From Chryseobacterium cucumeris (GTDB taxonomy: Bacteria > Bacteroidota > Bacteroidia > Flavobacteriales > Weeksellaceae): a stretch of DNA of 64,000 nucleotides. The stretch lies in the NCBI RefSeq assembly GCF_016775705.1, contig NZ_CP068760.1, positions 62,001 through 126,000 of the forward strand, read 5' to 3'. Positions 17,683-26,520 of the stretch are shown one piece after another. Under the pieces are notes generated by a model. That model was not told the origin of the DNA and did not search any database. It saw only the letters and a program-made list of their open reading frames with translations. Numbering within the stretch: position 1 is the first letter of the stretch; every line of letters begins with the position of its first letter. A program made the position numbers and the translations under genes.

Positions 17683-18573
17683 ATGAAATTCGGACAAGTA
17701 GAAGACCCATCAAAAATAGATTTCACATTACCTAAAGATCATCCCAGAACGAAAGAAATACTGGCCCTTAATAAAAAAGGCCTGGAAAATATTTCTATCG
17801 GGTGTGCAAAATGGAATAAAACAGATCTCAAAGGATTCTATCCTAAAGGAACCAAGGATGAACTCACCTATTATGCCACTCAGTTTAATTCTATCGAATT
17901 GAATGCTACTTTCTATGGAATGCCCACTCCGGATCAGGTAAAAACCTGGAAAGAAAAAACACCGGAAAATTTTAAATTCTTTCCTAAAATCACAAATACC
18001 GTTTCCCATTTCAGAAGGCTGATTGATGTGACGGATCCTGTGACTCATTTTGCTTCCGCTGTTATTAATTTTGATGAAAAACTGGGAATGGCTTTCCTTC
18101 AGCTTCATGATAATTTTAAACCTAAGGATTATGACAGACTGGAAAAGTTTGTAAAGGAATGGCCAAAAGAAGTTCCGTTAGCCATAGAACTCCGAAATAC
18201 GGAATGGTTTACCGATGAAGAAATACTTAATACAACATGCGAACTCTTTGAAGCTCATAATATTACCAATATCATTGTAGATACTGCAGGAAGAAGAGAT
18301 ATGCTTCACATGCGTCTTACCACACCCAACGCATTTATCCGTTATGTGGGAGCCAATGCAGAAAGTGACTACGAAAGACTGGATGACTGGCTGAAGCACC
18401 TTACCAAATGGAAGAAAGAAGGTCTTCAGAACCTTTACTTCTTTGTACACCAGAATATTGAAAAAGCATCTCCTCTATTATCTGCTTATTTTATCAAAAA
18501 AGTGAATGAGGAATGGAAAACGGATATTCATATTCCGCAAATGGCAGCAGAAAGCACCGGAACCCTCTTTTAA
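17683..18573 (+). CDS. DUF72 (YecE-like) family protein
   Basis: 296 residues starting MKFGQVEDPSKIDF at the ATG 17683-17685. DUF72 is a TIM-barrel family of unknown biochemical role. The hallmarks are visible: the start of the barrel SIGCAKWNKTDLKGFYP, the conserved YATQFNSIELNATFYGMP segment, the KFFPKITNTVSHFRRL strand-helix, and the C-terminal barrel residues LYFFVHQNIEKASP. No signal peptide, so cytoplasmic. Own promoter; no obvious operon partner. Confidence 0.9.
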   Translation: MKFGQVEDPSKIDFTLPKDHPRTKEILALNKKGLENISIGCAKWNKTDLKGFYPKGTKDELTYYATQFNSIELNATFYGMPTPDQVKTWKEKTPENFKFFPKITNTVSHFRRLIDVTDPVTHFASAVINFDEKLGMAFLQLHDNFKPKDYDRLEKFVKEWPKEVPLAIELRNTEWFTDEEILNTTCELFEAHNITNIIVDTAGRRDMLHMRLTTPNAFIRYVGANAESDYERLDDWLKHLTKWKKEGLQNLYFFVHQNIEKASPLLSAYFIKKVNEEWKTDIHIPQMAAESTGTLF

Positions 18574-18688
18574 TATGATATAAAGTCAATGTGGAGATAG
18601 ACTGTAGCTTATTCCTTTACATAACGAAAAAATTCATATATTAGAGTATAATGTATTTCACTCAACATTATACTTTAAAACATAAATC

Positions 18689-18919
18689 ATGGAAAAGGAA
18701 ATTTGTACAATCAGTATTGCTACCAACTGGCTTGGTGATGACTATATTTTTTATGAAAACCATACGATAAAAAGAGTATATGATAATCACAGTCTGAATT
18801 TCAACAAGATTGAATGGCTTGAACCCAAAGAAATCAGTAAACAAAATAAGGATAGATTGATTAAAGCCTGTCCTGAAGAGTTTAAAGAGCGGATTATGCA
18901 AATTCTGGATTATCCTTAA
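18689..18919 (+). CDS. Small hypothetical protein
   Basis: 76 residues, no recognised domain. Acidic-to-neutral, no membrane segment; Trp/Tyr-rich N-terminal half (ATNWLGDDYIFYENHTIKRVYD) and a helical C-terminal half (RLIKACPEEFKERIMQILDYP). Retained because it is a complete frame with normal local codon use, is isolated in a 390-bp window between genes, and is followed 11 bp later by a strong terminator on its strand. Confidence 0.55.
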   Translation: MEKEICTISIATNWLGDDYIFYENHTIKRVYDNHSLNFNKIEWLEPKEISKQNKDRLIKACPEEFKERIMQILDYP

Positions 18920-18926
18920 TAGAAAC

Positions 18927-18964
18927 AAAAAGGTAATGAGTATTTGAAACTCATTACCTTTTTT
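18927..18964. terminator. Bidirectional terminator
   Basis: Stem AGGTAATGAGT / ACTCATTACCT (11 bp, 7-nt loop) flanked by A-run on the left and T-run on the right, so it can end both the small + strand gene and the convergent - strand gene. Confidence 0.85.
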
Positions 18965-19556
18965 ATTTATTTTTTCTAAGAAGCAATACGAGATTGAGAA
19001 ACAGGAGCAGGAAGTCTAATGTAATCCAGATACCTAGCTTTGTATTCTCATAATTATAAGCATCCACCTGTTTTTTGGCAGCATCAGAAAGCTTCATACT
19101 TTGATTGATGTAGTTCTGCACTTCTACAATCTGGTCGATATTTTTATTGGGTACAGAATGTTGAGAAAAGTACACAAGGTTTTTCTTTCCAAGATAGCCT
19201 GCAATCCAATATTCATCAGACTTATCCATTTTGAGATACTCTACTCTGTAGTACTCCGGACGTATTTTTCCGATATGTTTAGGTTCAAGAGTAGTGTTCT
19301 GATCTGTTTTATTTACTTTGATTAAATAAAAGTCTAATGCCTGTGGAAGCTTATTAATCACCTGAAGCCCCACAGAATTATCCACGAATGCCACAGCACT
19401 TTTCTTGATAAACCAATACGTAAAAACAGAAATTGAAAAAACCACCGTTACAATACGAAACAGCTTTGTCCATCTGGCCACGCTTCCTGATTTAACCTTA
19501 AAGAGAACCAAGGAAAGAACAGAAGCTAAAAATATTATGAAAATAATGAGTGTCAT
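18963..19556 (-). CDS. Hypothetical membrane protein
   Basis: 197 residues. Two N-terminal membrane segments (about 2-19 and 31-50), a soluble domain of about 115 residues rich in Lys, Asp and Tyr (EYYRVEYLKMDKSDEYWIAGYLGKKNLVYF), and a C-terminal membrane segment (WITLDFLLLFLNLVLLL). The soluble part would lie between helix 2 and helix 3. I do not recognise a family. Convergent with the small gene at 18689. Confidence 0.65.
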   Translation of the reverse strand: MTLIIFIIFLASVLSLVLFKVKSGSVARWTKLFRIVTVVFSISVFTYWFIKKSAVAFVDNSVGLQVINKLPQALDFYLIKVNKTDQNTTLEPKHIGKIRPEYYRVEYLKMDKSDEYWIAGYLGKKNLVYFSQHSVPNKNIDQIVEVQNYINQSMKLSDAAKKQVDAYNYENTKLGIWITLDFLLLFLNLVLLLRKNK

Positions 19557-19783
19557 ATTTTACAAAGATACTTCTTATCTCTATTTTATCCATGTCCAAG
19601 GCCAATTTTTAATTTTAACCAGCCCTAAAAATAGTTTTTTATCTTTATTTCCTTTGAAGTAACCTGGCATATATGTTCATAAAAACTATCCGAACAGATA
19701 ATGTTAAATACCATATTTATTCAGATAGTTAATTTTTGGCAAGCAGAAGCAGACTCTGATTCAATTCATTCCAATTCTATTTT

Positions 19784-20428
19784 CTAATCTACATTCCATT
19801 CTTTATAAAACTGGTCGAGGAAATTCAGCATATAATTATGTCTTTCTTCGGCCATTTTTTTCCCTTTTTCAGTATTCATCATATCTTTCAGAAGCAGTAA
19901 TTTTTCATAGAAATGATTAATAGTGGTCCCGTTAGATTTTTTATACTCTTCTTTTGACATTCCCAGTTTGGGCTTCATATCCGGATGATACATCAGATTA
20001 TTTTTAAAACCTCCAAAATTGAACGTCCTGGCAATTCCAATAGCGCCTATGGCATCAATACGGTCTGCATCCTGTACAATCTGAAGTTCAATGGGTGGGT
20101 TTACCGGCGCCTGATCTCTGTTTTTGAACGAAATATTTTCGATTACAAATAAAACCTTCTGAATGGTTTCTTCAGGTACATTCTGCCCTTCAAGAAATAC
20201 TCTTGATATTTTGGGAGCGATGGTTTCATCTCCGTTATGAAATTTAGGATCAGCAATATCATGAAGAAGGGCAGACAATTCCACGACCTCTTTGTTACAA
20301 TCTTCTGTTTCTGCTATCTGAGCAGCCAGTTTCCAGACCCTTTCAATATGGAACCAGTCGTGCCCGGCTTCTGCCCCTTCTAATTTTTCTTTTACAAATG
20401 CTACTGTGTTGTCAATCGTACTTTTCAT
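19784..20428 (-). CDS. HD-domain phosphohydrolase (YedJ-like)
   Basis: 214 residues. The metal-binding motif set of HD hydrolases is present: H23..D24 (AGHDWFHIERVW), the HD pair in SALLHDIADPKFHNGDE, and the downstream Asp in VQDADRIDAIGAIGIARTF. The GHDWFHIERV and QDADRLDAIGA patterns match the YedJ/YfbR-like group of uncharacterised HD hydrolases, probably acting on nucleotides or other phosphomonoesters. Its start overlaps the stop of the upstream alpha/beta hydrolase by 4 bp (ATGA), so the two are translationally coupled. Confidence 0.88.
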   Translation of the reverse strand: MKSTIDNTVAFVKEKLEGAEAGHDWFHIERVWKLAAQIAETEDCNKEVVELSALLHDIADPKFHNGDETIAPKISRVFLEGQNVPEETIQKVLFVIENISFKNRDQAPVNPPIELQIVQDADRIDAIGAIGIARTFNFGGFKNNLMYHPDMKPKLGMSKEEYKKSNGTTINHFYEKLLLLKDMMNTEKGKKMAEERHNYMLNFLDQFYKEWNVD

Positions 20429-21270
20429 TTATCTGTCAGTTCATTTAAAATAATATCCCAGAGTTTGCTGTTGTAACTTCTAAAAAAATTAATATGTCCG
20501 ATTTCTTTTTTATCAGATTCTGAAGCAGCCACCAGTCTGTACGTAGGTTTAAGATTTGAATAGGTATTATTTAATAAACTTAATACTCCTTTTTCTGTTA
20601 ACCATACATCATCTTCAGCCCGGATTACAAATACTTTCTGAGTTAAATTTTTAGAAAAATCATCAATTTTTTCCAACAGCTTGTTGGTTGATTTCTTGTT
20701 TAAAATTAAGGTTCTCCAGTCATATGCACAATTTTTTGGAAGACTTTCTCCCAATCCAAACCAATGCGCCGGAAAATATCCTAACAGTGAAGTAGTTAAA
20801 GGCTGCGCAATTCCAAAGCCTAAATACGCTTCAACTTTTGTTCTCCCTTTAAGGTTTCCTACAAAGGCATTTTGAGTTCCTACAAAAACAAATTCTTCAA
20901 AGATGTTGGAATCCTCATTCATTCCCAGAATCAATGCACCTACAGAATGCCCCAAACAGTACTTTTTATAGTCTTTAAATTCTGATTTGATATATTGAGT
21001 TACCGTTTTATAATCTTTTGAACCCCAAAGCCTCATAGAGCCTTGAAATCCTCTCATATTTTTCGGTTTGGAAAGTCCAATTCCCCTGTAGTCATAGGTA
21101 ATGACTGTAAATCCCTGTTCACAAAAGTAGCTGGCAAAAGAAAAATAGATCTGCTGCTTTACTCCTGTCGCCGAATTGATCAGTAATAATTTTCCATGGT
21201 CTCTTTCCGGTTTAAACAAATGGGCAGTTAGTGTGACATGGTCTTCTGTGGTTAATATTAGTTTTTCCAT
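20425..21270 (-). CDS. Alpha/beta hydrolase
   Basis: 281 residues, serine-hydrolase fold. Nucleophile elbow GHSVG (about residues 108-112 in YCLGHSVGALILG), candidate acid Asp in VIRAEDDVWLT and catalytic His in KKEIGHINFFRSY. An early strand-turn INSATGVKQQIYFSFASYFCEQGFTVITYDYRGIGLSK gives the oxyanion region. Resembles YdjP/YheT-like esterase or lipase-like proteins; the substrate is not predictable. Probably the first gene of a two-gene operon with the HD hydrolase. Confidence 0.88.
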   Translation of the reverse strand: MEKLILTTEDHVTLTAHLFKPERDHGKLLLINSATGVKQQIYFSFASYFCEQGFTVITYDYRGIGLSKPKNMRGFQGSMRLWGSKDYKTVTQYIKSEFKDYKKYCLGHSVGALILGMNEDSNIFEEFVFVGTQNAFVGNLKGRTKVEAYLGFGIAQPLTTSLLGYFPAHWFGLGESLPKNCAYDWRTLILNKKSTNKLLEKIDDFSKNLTQKVFVIRAEDDVWLTEKGVLSLLNNTYSNLKPTYRLVAASESDKKEIGHINFFRSYNSKLWDIILNELTDK

Positions 21271-21287
21271 AGTATAAAAAGAAAAAA

Positions 21288-21304
21288 TCCACTATAAAAG
21301 TGGA
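21288..21304 (-). terminator. Terminator after the PfkB-family kinase
   Basis: Short stem TCCAC / GTGGA with a 7-nt loop followed on the - strand by TTTTTT. Stem is only 5 bp, so moderate strength. Confidence 0.5.
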
Positions 21305-21360
21305 CATTTTACTTATATTTTTATGTTAAGTTTCAGACTTTTGATATGTCGTAAATAGCT

Positions 21361-22251
21361 TTAGGAAAAGAAATCTGAGATTCTTGGCAATCCTGTCTGA
21401 GAGCCTTTGCCTCCTGAAACCCTTGATGAAACTTCATTCCCGAATTTCACACAATCTTCGATAGAATTCCCATGGCATAATGCAATGGCAAATCCTGATG
21501 TAAATGCATCCCCCATTCCCATTTTATATACTTTTTCGTCCTTATCGTTTCTGTAATATTTCATTTCTGTACCATCAAAGTAAATGGTTGAATTGGTGTC
21601 ATCCCTTACAAATACCTTATTGAAATATTTTTTAAGAACTTCTTCTCTTTTTTCTTCCCCAAAAATAACATACAGCTCATTACTTTTAGCCACAATAAAG
21701 TCAACCATTTCTAAAATTTCTTCACTGACTCTCATGGCAGGTGAGGCATATAATCCTACCTTTTTCCCATATTTTTTAGCTTTTTTAACGGTATGCTCTA
21801 CAACATCCATAGAGACTTCAAGCTGTACCAGCACAAGATCGGTGGTGTTGAAATATTTCTCAGCTTCATCTATATGCGATTTGCTGAGATATTTATTGGC
21901 TGCAGGTACTACAACAATTGCCGCATTTCCGTGAGAAGTCGTCACATAGGCCGTTCCCGTAGCTTCTTTATCTGTTTCATGAACAAATCCTACATTTACA
22001 TTTTCACTTACCAGATTCCTCATGATCTGCTGTCCAAGAGGATCCATCCCAACGCATCCGATAAAGTATACACTTGCTCCCAACCTGGCTGTACCTACTG
22101 ATTGATTAGCACCTTTACCTCCAAAATAACTATCTGATTTGACAGCTAAGACGGTTTCATTAGGCAAAGGAAGTTTTTCGGTTTCAAGAACCAAATCTAT
22201 CGATGAGCTGCCCACAACAATAATACGAGGTTGTTCTGATGAGAAATTCAT
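21361..22251 (-). CDS. PfkB/ribokinase-family sugar kinase
   Basis: 296 residues. Ribokinase hallmarks: the N-terminal strand VVGSSSIDLVLETEKLPLPNETV, signature 1 FGGKGANQSVGTARLG, and the catalytic/anion-hole signature 2 KMGMGDAFTSGFA (family GAGD here GMGD, with the catalytic Asp kept). Phosphorylates a sugar with ATP; the overall order is closest to ribokinase, but no ribose transporter or repressor is adjacent so I do not give rbsK. A TAnnTTTG box lies 48 bp upstream; a hairpin follows the stop, so the gene is likely monocistronic. Confidence 0.88.
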   Translation of the reverse strand: MNFSSEQPRIIVVGSSSIDLVLETEKLPLPNETVLAVKSDSYFGGKGANQSVGTARLGASVYFIGCVGMDPLGQQIMRNLVSENVNVGFVHETDKEATGTAYVTTSHGNAAIVVVPAANKYLSKSHIDEAEKYFNTTDLVLVQLEVSMDVVEHTVKKAKKYGKKVGLYASPAMRVSEEILEMVDFIVAKSNELYVIFGEEKREEVLKKYFNKVFVRDDTNSTIYFDGTEMKYYRNDKDEKVYKMGMGDAFTSGFAIALCHGNSIEDCVKFGNEVSSRVSGGKGSQTGLPRISDFFS

Positions 22252-22298
22252 TGTGTTTTGTATTAGCTTTAAAATTTATAACTGACAAAATTGTGTCT

Positions 22299-22306
22299 CA
22301 AAAATA
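22299..22306 (-). promoter_or_regulatory. Putative -7 box of the PfkB kinase gene
   Basis: TATTTTTG on the - strand, perfect TAnnTTTG. Predicted start near 22293, leaving a leader of about 42 nt. Confidence 0.45.
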
Positions 22307-22318
22307 ACTAATTTAAAA

Positions 22319-22954
22319 TTAACTTATCTCAATAAATTCAGTAATTATTTTCACGGGTTGTTGATCTTTATCATAAGCGATATAGCTGGCATAAAATCCT
22401 TCTCCATATCCGGTTTCAAAAGCAAATATAGTTCCGGGATGGTCCTTTGCCGGCTTGAGAAAGGCATATTGATCTATGGCACCGTTTTCATCAAAGAAAT
22501 AATCATGGAAAAACTCTTCATAGATTCCCATAAAATCTCCTCCTTTATTCTGATACAATCTCTGTTCCAGTTCGTTAAGACTGTTTTGGGTATCAACATC
22601 CATCAGGCATCCCATCCCGCTTTCTACAGGATATCCAAACACTTCTCCTTCTTCAAGATCTTTTATTTTCTGTCCTGCTGTGGTTGCCAGTTTCCATTCT
22701 TTAATTTCGGAATCACTGAATATAATCTCGGCATAGGCCACACAGTTACTTTCTCTTTCTTTATGAAGCATTACCGAAAAATCTCCTTTTGGAAATTCTG
22801 TAGTGAAAGGAAGCATATCATTGGTGATCAAGGGATCACAGGCAACCAGTTTCCCGCTTGAAAGATAAATCTTTCCTACTTCAAAACTTTCAAGTAACGG
22901 ACTTTCTACAAAGTCTTTCGAGAATAGTTTTTGTATGTTTTCTATATGTGTCAT
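22319..22954 (-). CDS. DUF4241 family protein
   Basis: 211 residues. The family pattern is visible: GKIYLSSGKLVACDPLIT near residues 27-44, FPKGDFSVMLH, a strand VAYAEIIFSDSEIKEWKLA, then GYPVESGMGCLMDVDTQ and the closing GFYASYIAYDKDQQPVKIITEF. DUF4241 proteins are cytoplasmic and of unknown role; in other bacteria some occur beside immunity or toxin-related genes, but nothing like that is adjacent here. Stands alone between valS and the PfkB kinase. Confidence 0.8.
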   Translation of the reverse strand: MTHIENIQKLFSKDFVESPLLESFEVGKIYLSSGKLVACDPLITNDMLPFTTEFPKGDFSVMLHKERESNCVAYAEIIFSDSEIKEWKLATTAGQKIKDLEEGEVFGYPVESGMGCLMDVDTQNSLNELEQRLYQNKGGDFMGIYEEFFHDYFFDENGAIDQYAFLKPAKDHPGTIFAFETGYGEGFYASYIAYDKDQQPVKIITEFIEIS

Positions 22955-22975
22955 TGTATTTATTCTTTTAAACCA

Positions 22976-23012
22976 TCAGGCTGGATACAATTTTCATCTG
23001 TACCCAGCCTGA
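22976..23012 (-). terminator. Strong hairpin 3' of valS
   Basis: 14-bp stem TCAGGCTGGATACA / TGTACCCAGCCTGA with one mismatch and a 9-nt loop, 28 bp after valS. The following run on the - strand (TGGTTTAAAA) is poor in T, so termination efficiency is uncertain. Confidence 0.6.
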
Positions 23013-23040
23013 GATTTTGACAAAATTTATTGTCTATACT

Positions 23041-25656
23041 TTATAAACTTTTCAGTTTTTCTTCAAGGATCGCAATCTTATCCTGAGCATCTTTTTGCTT
23101 TTGACGCTCTACTTCTACGATTTCTGGTTTTGCATTCGCAACAAATTTTTCATTGGAAAGCTTCTTCTCTACTGAAACCAGGAATCCCTTCAAATATTTC
23201 AGTTCTTCCTCAGTTTTAGCTTTTTCCTCTCCTAAATCTAAGTTTTCACTTAAAGGAATAGAAACTTCAGTTGCTCCTACCAGGAAGGTAAAACTCGGCT
23301 TATCAGTTTTCTGTCCGAAATGGATATCAGAAACATTAGCAAGCTTTCTTACTACAGCTTCATTGGCAAATTCAGATGCATTGGTATAAACCTCAACTGC
23401 TTCTCTTGGTGATATTCCTTTTGTCTGGCGGTAGTTTCTAACTCCTGAAATCAATTCAGCTGTGATTTCAAAGTTTTTAATTACTTCTTCATTAAAGCTT
23501 TCTGCATTCTTCTGTTGAGCAATAACCAGCGCATCATCAATACTTCTTTCTGAAATCAACTGCCAGATCTCTTCAGACTGGAATGGCATGAAAGGATGAA
23601 GGAGCTTCATCAATTCTTCAAAGAAATAGATCGTTTTATGATATACTTCTTTAGAAATTCCTTCGCCATAGTTAGGTTTAATCGCTTCAAGATACCAACC
23701 GCAAAAATCATCCCAAATTAATTTGTAGATCAAATGCAATGCATCAGAAATTCTGAATTTCTCGAATTGATCATTAATTTCAGCAATTGTTTTATTAAGC
23801 TTGTTTTCAAACCACTCAATAGCCTGATTATCGGTTTCAATAGCTGGCTTATCTTCATGATTCCACATATTGATCAGACGGAATGCATTCCAGATTTTCG
23901 TCATGAAATTTCTTCCCTGAAGCATTAAATCTTCATCAAAAAGAAGGTCATTTCCAGCTGCAGAACTCAATAGAATTCCTACACGTACTCCATCTGCTCC
24001 ATATTTGTCCATTAATTCAAGAGGGTCCGGAGAGTTTCCTAAAGATTTTGACATCTTTCTTCTCTGCTTATCTCTTACAATTCCTGTAAAATAAACATTT
24101 TTAAACGGAACTTCTTTTCTGTATTCCAATCCGGCCATAATCATTCTGGCTACCCAGAAGAAAATAATATCCGGACCTGTAACCAGATCAGAAGTAGGAT
24201 AATAATAGTTGATATCTTTATTTTCACGATCAAGTAATCCGTCAAAGACAGACATTGGCCACAGCCATGATGAGAACCATGTGTCTAATGCATCGTCGTC
24301 TTGTCTAAGGTTTTCTGCAGTCAGATCCGAATTTCCTGTTTTTTGTTTGGCCAGTTCTAAAGCTTCCTCTTTAGTTTCTGCCACTACGAAATCATTTTCT
24401 CCTTCTCCAAAGTAATAAGCAGGAATCTGCTGTCCCCACCACAACTGACGGGAAATATTCCAGTCACGGATGTTTTCCATCCAGTGCTTGTATGTGTTTT
24501 TGAATTTTTCAGGATAGAACTTAACCTCATCATCCATTACTACATCCAAAGCGGGTTTAGCAATTTCAGACATTTTTAGGAACCATTGTACTGAAACTTT
24601 AGGCTCAATAACGGCTCCAGTTCTCTCGGAAGTTCCTACTTTATTTACGTAGTCTTCAGCTTTCAGCAAAAGATCTTTTTCTTCAAGTTCTTTTGCAATC
24701 TGCTTTCTTACGTCAAATCTGTTTTTCCCTGCGTAATGTAAACCATGCTCATTAAGATTTCCGTCATCATCCAGCGCATCAATCATTTTCAGCTGATGTT
24801 TCTGTCCGATTTCGTAGTCATTAACGTCATGTGCAGGAGTAATTTTCAAAGCTCCTGTTCCGAATTCAATGTCAACATATTCATCTTCAATGATTGGGAT
24901 TACTCTGTCAACAATCGGTACGATTACATTTTTACCTTTCAGGTGTGCATATCTTTCATCATTCGGATTGATACATACCGCTGTATCCCCGAAAATAGTT
25001 TCAGGACGTGTAGTAGCTACTGAAAGGAACTCTTCTGAACCTTCAATCTTATATTTAAGGAAATATAATTTCCCGTTTTGCTCTTTAAAGATTACTTCTT
25101 CGTCAGAGATATTCGTTTTCGCTTCCGGATCCCAGTTCACCATTCTATAGCCTCTGTAGATGAGTCCTTTATTATATAGGTCTACGAAACTTTTGATAAC
25201 CTGCTGCGAAAGTTTATCTTCCATAGTGAACCGGGTTCTGTCCCAGTCACATGAACATCCCAGTTTTTTCAACTGCTCAAGGATAGTTCCTCCGTATTTG
25301 TGAGTCCAGTCCCATGCGTGGGCTAAAAACTCTTCACGGGTAATATCTGACTTATTGATTCCTTCAGACTTCAATTTAGCAACAACTTTAGCTTCAGTAG
25401 CAATTGAAGCATGGTCTGTTCCCGGAATCCAACAAGCATTAAACCCGCGCATTCTTGCACGGCGGACCAGAACATCTTGAAGGGTATTGTTCAACATATG
25501 CCCCATGTGTAGTATCCCCGTCACGTTTGGCGGAGGAATAACCACGGTATAGGGTGGTTTGTCGTTAGGTTCTGAGTGGAAATATTTGTTTTCCAGCCAG
25601 TAATTGTACCATTTCTGTTCTGTTTCCTGTGGATTGTACTTTTCTGAAATCTGCAT
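23041..25656 (-). CDS. valS: Valyl-tRNA synthetase
   Basis: 871 residues from the ATG at 25654-25656 (MQISEKYNPQETEQKW), the canonical start; an in-frame TTG at 25680 would add eight residues. Class I synthetase charging tRNA-Val. The HIGH motif is HMGH in PPPNVTGILHMGHMLNN, the KMSKS motif is intact (RRKMSKSLGNSPDP), the editing domain shows TTRPETIFGDTAV, and the C-terminus has the Val-specific coiled coil (LKGFLVSVEKKLSNEKFVANAKPEIVE). No leader-like element is seen upstream. Confidence 0.97.
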   Translation of the reverse strand: MQISEKYNPQETEQKWYNYWLENKYFHSEPNDKPPYTVVIPPPNVTGILHMGHMLNNTLQDVLVRRARMRGFNACWIPGTDHASIATEAKVVAKLKSEGINKSDITREEFLAHAWDWTHKYGGTILEQLKKLGCSCDWDRTRFTMEDKLSQQVIKSFVDLYNKGLIYRGYRMVNWDPEAKTNISDEEVIFKEQNGKLYFLKYKIEGSEEFLSVATTRPETIFGDTAVCINPNDERYAHLKGKNVIVPIVDRVIPIIEDEYVDIEFGTGALKITPAHDVNDYEIGQKHQLKMIDALDDDGNLNEHGLHYAGKNRFDVRKQIAKELEEKDLLLKAEDYVNKVGTSERTGAVIEPKVSVQWFLKMSEIAKPALDVVMDDEVKFYPEKFKNTYKHWMENIRDWNISRQLWWGQQIPAYYFGEGENDFVVAETKEEALELAKQKTGNSDLTAENLRQDDDALDTWFSSWLWPMSVFDGLLDRENKDINYYYPTSDLVTGPDIIFFWVARMIMAGLEYRKEVPFKNVYFTGIVRDKQRRKMSKSLGNSPDPLELMDKYGADGVRVGILLSSAAGNDLLFDEDLMLQGRNFMTKIWNAFRLINMWNHEDKPAIETDNQAIEWFENKLNKTIAEINDQFEKFRISDALHLIYKLIWDDFCGWYLEAIKPNYGEGISKEVYHKTIYFFEELMKLLHPFMPFQSEEIWQLISERSIDDALVIAQQKNAESFNEEVIKNFEITAELISGVRNYRQTKGISPREAVEVYTNASEFANEAVVRKLANVSDIHFGQKTDKPSFTFLVGATEVSIPLSENLDLGEEKAKTEEELKYLKGFLVSVEKKLSNEKFVANAKPEIVEVERQKQKDAQDKIAILEEKLKSL

Positions 25657-25734
25657 AAATTCTATTTCTTTGGCTTGCAATTTGCAAAAATAGTCTAAAG
25701 AAAAAAATTTTTAAGCATGAATTAAAATAATTTT

Positions 25735-25742
25735 TAACTTTG
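25735..25742 (+). promoter_or_regulatory. Putative -7 box of the DUF1573 gene
   Basis: TAACTTTG, perfect TAnnTTTG, 43 bp before the ATG at 25785. No standard -33 TTG. Lies within the divergent valS/DUF1573 spacer. Confidence 0.5.
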
Positions 25743-25784
25743 TTTCACAAAATTTATCTAACAAACGTATTAACATTCAAGAAT

Positions 25785-26249
25785 ATGAAAAAATTAATTG
25801 CAGGAATTGCACTATTCGGGACATTTGCTCTGGCATCTGCACAAACCATTACATTTGATAAAACGACTTTCGATTATGGTACTATCAAGCCTAATGCTGA
25901 TGGTACAAGATTCTTTACAGTAACGAATTCAGGGGATAAGCCTTTGATTCTTTCAAATGTAAAACCTTCTTGTGGATGTACAACTCCTGAATTCAGCCAG
26001 GATCCTATCATGCCTGGAAAGTCTGCGAAGATCAAGGTTGGATACAATACAGCGATCCCCGGCCCTTTCAACAAAATGATTGAGGTTTTCTCTAATGACC
26101 CTGCAAACAACAGAAGTGTAATCTACATCAAAGGTAACGTAGACGCAAACGCTCCTGAGCCAAAAGTACTGACTCCTGCTGAGCAGAAAGAGGCTGCCAA
26201 AGCTGAGAAAAAAGCTGCAAAACTTGCAAAAAAGACTGCTGCAAAGTAA
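25785..26249 (+). CDS. Secreted DUF1573 protein
   Basis: 154 residues. The ATG at 25785 gives a clear signal peptide (MKKLIAGIALFGTFALASA-Q); a start at 25740 would put 15 residues before it and lies on the promoter. The mature part is a single Ig/MSP-like beta domain of the DUF1573 type with the typical FDYGTIKPNADGTRFFTVTNSGDKPLILSNVKPSCGCTTP stretch split over residues 25-63, and ends in an Ala/Lys-rich tail. DUF1573 is common and multi-copy in Bacteroidota; role unknown, presumed periplasmic or surface. Confidence 0.9.
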   Translation: MKKLIAGIALFGTFALASAQTITFDKTTFDYGTIKPNADGTRFFTVTNSGDKPLILSNVKPSCGCTTPEFSQDPIMPGKSAKIKVGYNTAIPGPFNKMIEVFSNDPANNRSVIYIKGNVDANAPEPKVLTPAEQKEAAKAEKKAAKLAKKTAAK

Positions 26250-26272
26250 GCTCTACTCAAAAAAAATAAAAG

Positions 26273-26301
26273 AACCGTCTCTATTGAGGCGGTTTTTTTA
26301 T
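26273..26301 (+). terminator. Intrinsic terminator after DUF1573 gene
   Basis: 9-bp stem AACCGTCTC / GAGGCGGTT (one G-T pair), 4-nt loop, then seven T. Confidence 0.9.
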
Positions 26302-26413
26302 TACATTTATGTTTGATTAGGTGGAAGATGATAGGTAATAGGTTGCAGTAAATGTATGGACGCTGATCATATATATGATTTAGGTTTTAGCTCCTTGGTT
26401 TTTTTTAAATGGC

Positions 26414-26427
26414 TGGGCTAAAGCCCA
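26414..26427. repeat. 14-bp perfect palindrome TGGGCTAAAGCCCA
   Basis: Lies in the spacer between DUF1573 and PPK2. A shorter related string GCTAAAGCC occurs at about 59842. May be the core of a dispersed element; no T-run follows. Confidence 0.5.
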
Positions 26428-26448
26428 CCCCTATTGAGTTTTAATAAC

Positions 26449-26508
26449 ATCTTTACTTTTATCTTTTTACTTTTATCTTTTTACTTTTATCTTTTTACTT
26501 TTATCTTT
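26449..26508. repeat. 14-bp tandem repeat upstream of PPK2 (ATCTTTTTACTTTT)
   Basis: Three perfect 14-bp copies (26461-26502) flanked by a 12-bp shortened copy (26449-26460) and a 6-bp partial copy. Ends 12 bp before the PPK2 ATG, so it occupies the promoter/leader zone. Confidence 0.95.
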
Positions 26509-26520
26509 AAATAAAAAAAT